Assembly (NCBI GenBank): GCA_964057225.1
Contig: OZ059894.1
Span: forward strand, 18,382,476-18,446,475
Direction of reading: 5' to 3'
DNA: 64,000 nt
Source: Auanema rhodensis
Lineage: Eukaryota > Nematoda > Chromadorea > Rhabditida > Rhabditidae
Part shown: positions 60,767-64,000 of the stretch, piece after piece
Position numbering within the stretch: position 1 is the stretch's first letter
Layout: each line of letters starts with the position of its first letter
Made by a program: the position numbers and the translations under genes
The notes under the pieces: model-generated
Told to the model about the DNA's origin: nothing
The model's input: only the letters and a program-made list of their open reading frames with translations
The model's database searches: none

Positions 60767-63700
60767 TCCAAAAACATTTTGACAAAAATTTTTTCGAAAA
60801 ATTTCAAAATAATTTAGCAAAAAGTAGATCTTTTTAGATTCCTTTTTTCAAGGCAAAGACGATGGACAATGTTATTCAACGAAAAAATTAATTCTTCAGG
60901 GTGAAAATCGAGGATATAAGTGTGAACTTATATCAGTTGATATCTCGGTGCATTTTTAAGCTAGCGCAAATCTGATAACACAGATCGACGCAGCTTAAAA
61001 ATCCGCATCGAATGCACTATACCACATTGAGAAACGCTTAAAACAAAAATTAGTTATGATCGTTTGAAAAATGATGCATTAGTGTATGTTGAGTTTCCAT
61101 GTACACTCAACATTGCTTCCAAAAACATTTTGACAAAAATTTTTTCGAAAAATTTCAAAATAATTTAGCAAAAAGTAGATGTTTTTAGATTCCTTTTTTC
61201 AAGGCAAAGACGATGGACAATGTTATTCAACGAAAAAAATAATTCTTCAGGGTGAAAATCGAGGATATAAGTGTGAACTTGTATCAGTTGATATCTCGGT
61301 GCATTTTTAAGCTAGCGCAAATCTGATAACACAGATCGACGCAGCTTAAAAATTCGCATCGAATGCACTATACTACATTGAGAAACGCTTAATACAAAAA
61401 TTAGTTATGATCGTTTGAAAAATGATGCATTAGTGTATGTTGAGTTTCCATGTACACTCAACATTGCTTCCAAAAACATTTTGACAAAAATTTTTTCGAA
61501 AAATTTCAAAATAATTTAGCAAAAAGTAGATGTTTTTAGATTCCTTTTTTCAAGGCAAAGACGATGGACAATGTTATTCAACGAAAAAATTAATTCTTCA
61601 GGGTGAAAATCGAGGATATAAGTGTGAACTTATATCAGTTGATATCTCGGTGCATTTTTAAGCTAGCGCAAATCTGATAACACAGATCGACGCAGCTTAA
61701 AAATTCGCATCGAATGCACTATACTACATTGAGAAACGCTTAATACAAAAATTAGTTATGATCGTTTGAAAAATGATGCATTAGTGTATGTTGAGTTTCC
61801 ATGTACACTCAACATTGCTTCCAAAAACATTTTGACAAAAATTTTTTCGAAAAATTTCAAAATAATTTAGCAAAAAGTAGATCTTTTTAGATTCCTTTTT
61901 TCAAGGCAAAGACGATGGACAATGTTATTCAACGAAAAAATTAATTCTTCAGGGTGAAAATCGAGGATATAAGTGTGAACTTATATCAGTTGATATCTCG
62001 GTGCATTTTTAAGCTAGCGCAAATCTGATAACACAGATCGACGCAGCTTAAAAATTCGCATCGAATGCACTATACTACATTGAGAAACGCTTAATACAAA
62101 AATTAGTTATGATCGTTTGAAAAATGATGCATTAGTGTATGTTGAGTTTCCATGTACACTCAACATTGCTTCCAAAAACATTTTGACAAAAATTTTTTCG
62201 AAAAATTTCAAAATAATTTAGCAAAAAGTAGATCTTTTTAGATTCCTTTTTTCAAGGCAAAGACGATGGACAATGTTATTCAACGAAAAAATTAATTCTT
62301 CAGGGTGAAAATCGAGGATATAAGTGTGAACTTATATCAGTTGATATCTCGGTGCATTTTTAAGCTAGCGCAAATCTGATAACACAGATCGACGCAGCTT
62401 AAAAATCCGCATCGAATGCACTATACCACATTGAGAAACGCTTAAAACAAAAATTAGTTATGATCGTTTGAAAAATGATGCATTAGTGTATGTTGAGTTT
62501 CCATGTACACTCAACATTGCTTCCAAAAACATTTTGACAAAAATTTTTTCGAAAAATTTCAAAATAATTTAGCAAAAAGTAGATGTTTTTAGATTCCTTT
62601 TTTCAAGGCAAAGACGATGGACAATGTTATTCAACGAAAAAAATAATTCTTCAGGGTGAAAATCGAGGATATAAGTGTGAACTTATATCAGTTGATATCT
62701 CGGTGCATTTTTAAGCTAGCGCAAATCTGATAACACAGATCGACGCAGCTTAAAAATTCGCATCGAATGCACTATACTACATTGAGAAACGCTTAATACA
62801 AAAATTAGTTATGATCGTTTGAAAAATGATGCATTAGTGTATGTTGAGTTTCCATGTACACTCAACATTGCTTCCAAAAACATTTTGACAAAAATTTTTT
62901 CGAAAAATTTCAAAATAATTTAGCAAAAAGTAGATGTTTTTAGATTCCTTTTTTCAAGGCAAAGACGATGGACAATGTTATTCAACGAAAAAATTAATTC
63001 TTCAGGGTGAAAATCGAGGATATAAGTGTAAACTTATATCAGTTGATATCTCGGTGCATTTTTAAGCTAGCGCAAATCTGATAACACAGATCGACGCAGC
63101 TTAAAAATCCGCATCGAATGCACTATACCACATTGAGAAACGCTTAAAACAAAAATTAGTTATGATCGTTTGAAAAATGATGCATTAGTGTATGTTGAGT
63201 TTCCATGTACACTCAACATTGCTTCCAAAAACATTTTGACAAAAATTTTTTCGAAAAATTTCAAAATAATTTAGCAAAAAGTAGATGTTTTTAGATTCCT
63301 TTTTTCAAGGCAAAGACGATGGACAATGTTATTCAACGAAAAAAATAATTCTTCAGGGTGAAAATCGAGGATATAAGTGTGAACTTATATCAGTTGATAT
63401 CTCGGTGCATTTTTAAGCTAGCGCAAATCTGATAACACAGATCGACGCAGCTTAAAAATTCGCATCGAATGCACTATACTACATTGAGAAACGCTTAAAA
63501 CAAAAATTAGTTATGATCGTTTGAAAAATGATGCATTAGTGTATGTTGTGTTTCCATGTACACTCAACATTGCTTCCAAAAACATTTTGACAAACATTTT
63601 TTCGAAAAATTTCAAAATAATTTAGCAAAAAGTAGATGTTTTTAGATTCCTTTTTTTAAGGCAAAGACGATGGACAATGTTATTGAACGAAAAAATTAAT

Positions 63701-64000
63701 TCTTCAGGGTGAAAATCGAGGATATAAGTGTGAACTTATATCAGTTGATATCTCGGTGCATTTTTAAGCTAGCGCAAATCTGATAACACAGATCGACGCA
63801 GCTTAAAAATCCGCATCGAATGCACTATACCACATTGAGAAACGCTTAATACAAAAATTAGTTATGATCGTTTGAAAAATGATGCATTAGTGTATGTTGA
63901 GTTTCCATGTACACTCAACATTGCTTCCAAAAACATTTTGACAAAAATTTTTTCGAAAAATTTCAAAATAATTTAGCAAAAAGTAGATGTTTTTAGATTC
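60767..64000. repeat. ataccacattg units: 1404-bp then 702-bp spacing
   Basis: ataccacattg occurs at 61019, 62423, 63125 and 63827 and cgaaaaaaataattc at 61231, 62635 and 63337. Spacing is 1404 bp and then 702 bp, so a tetramer is followed by dimers that lack its last two units. The variant is absent from the rest of the window, suggesting a new lineage that expands beyond the right edge. The unit at 62873 has gtgtaaac and the unit at 63575 has the rare acaaacatttttt. Confidence 0.88.

Larger units (their letters stand above)
1..64000. repeat. 351-bp satellite DNA array, head-to-tail, whole window
   Basis: Starts of the motif tccaaaaacattttgac recur at 1, 352, 703, 1054, 1405 and onward to 63926, almost always 351 bp apart. 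I count 180 units (the last truncated at 64000) plus 17 units of 91 bp, with no inverted unit and no intervening unique or transposon sequence. Composition is about 31-32% G+C. Units differ by a small set of recurring diagnostic substitutions rather than random noise, so they group into lineages. No stretch contains a credible gene: each monomer has stops in all the frames I followed. The array runs through both window edges, so its total size is unknown. Large AT-rich arrays of this type are known from eukaryotic centromeric and pericentromeric heterochromatin; the placement here is inferred. I do not recognise the family by name. Confidence 0.99.
39007..64000. repeat. Region 7: strictly periodic 351-bp array
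   Basis: Unit starts run 39007, 39358 ... 63926 with only two 1-bp exceptions (350-bp units at 43570 and 45675). From 46025 to 63926 there are 51 consecutive intervals of exactly 351 bp. The agatct plus aaaaattcgcatcg lineage appears from about 41.5 kb and alternates with gcgcgaat, ttattgaacg and cagaccgacg types. The final unit (63926-64000) is cut by the window edge. Confidence 0.95.

Noticed and set aside
1-64000. CRISPR array or other repeat-spacer system
   Set aside because: The whole 351 bp repeats with no unique spacers, and no cas-like gene is present.
1-64000. Bacterial or phage origin with iterons
   Set aside because: 64 kb without genes and with satellite-type lineage structure does not fit a bacterial replicon. 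Iterons are much shorter.
63926-64000. Array end at the right edge
   Set aside because: The last unit is cut by the window limit at unit position 75 and matches the consensus up to the final base, so it is not a biological boundary. The same applies to position 1.

Overview
The whole 64 kb is one uninterrupted head-to-tail satellite DNA array. There is no gene, RNA gene, transposon or unique-sequence boundary in it. The basic unit is 351 bp and about 31-32% G+C. I phased it so that unit position 1 is the first base of tccaaaaacattttgac. Marking every unit start by hand gives 180 units of about 351 bp (the last one cut by the window end) plus 17 mini-units of 91 bp, all in the same orientation. 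Length classes are 351 (standard), 353 (CT slippage), 327-329 (a 23-bp net deletion, 20 units), 350 (two units) and 91 bp. The array continues past both ends of the window.

The organism cannot be named from this sequence. An array this long and this homogeneous with a nucleosome-multiple monomer is typical of eukaryotic pericentromeric, centromeric or subtelomeric heterochromatin. CpG is not depleted: I count 12 CpG in the first unit against about 9 expected from its base composition. That argues against a heavily CpG-methylated vertebrate or plant genome and is compatible with an invertebrate such as an arthropod or nematode. This is inference.

Each monomer has a constant internal layout. 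Positions 4-82 are a series of A/T tracts spaced about one helical turn apart, which predicts bent DNA, and they contain an imperfect palindrome centred on TTCGAA (10-44). A 9-bp perfect dyad with a GTGA loop lies at 147-168, a long 51-bp imperfect dyad at 186-236, and an 8-bp dyad with a 12-nt loop at 320-347. The 328-bp class has lost the last dyad. The 91-bp mini-unit keeps only the A-tract module plus the short tail of the 328-bp class.

Regional layout: 1-7993 carries 353-bp units and 702-, 704- and 1384-bp higher-order repeats (HORs). 7994-19553 is rich in 328- and 91-bp units, with HORs of 770, 679, 2333 and 1823 bp. 19554-28679 is constant-length, with 1053-bp trimers. 28680-32461 has 328/91 units again (1121- and 770-bp HORs). 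32462-36673 is constant-length (1404-bp tetramer). 36674-39006 is a third 328/91 patch, and the block 36765-40410 is a shorter paralogue of 27978-33514. 39007-64000 is almost strictly 351-bp periodic, with 2105-, 2106- and 1404-bp HORs and several chimeric monomers. The window reads as a record of unequal crossing-over and segmental amplification acting on a few monomer lineages. All coordinates come from hand phasing of unit starts. HOR edges are given at unit starts and the true exchange points may lie within about one unit of them.
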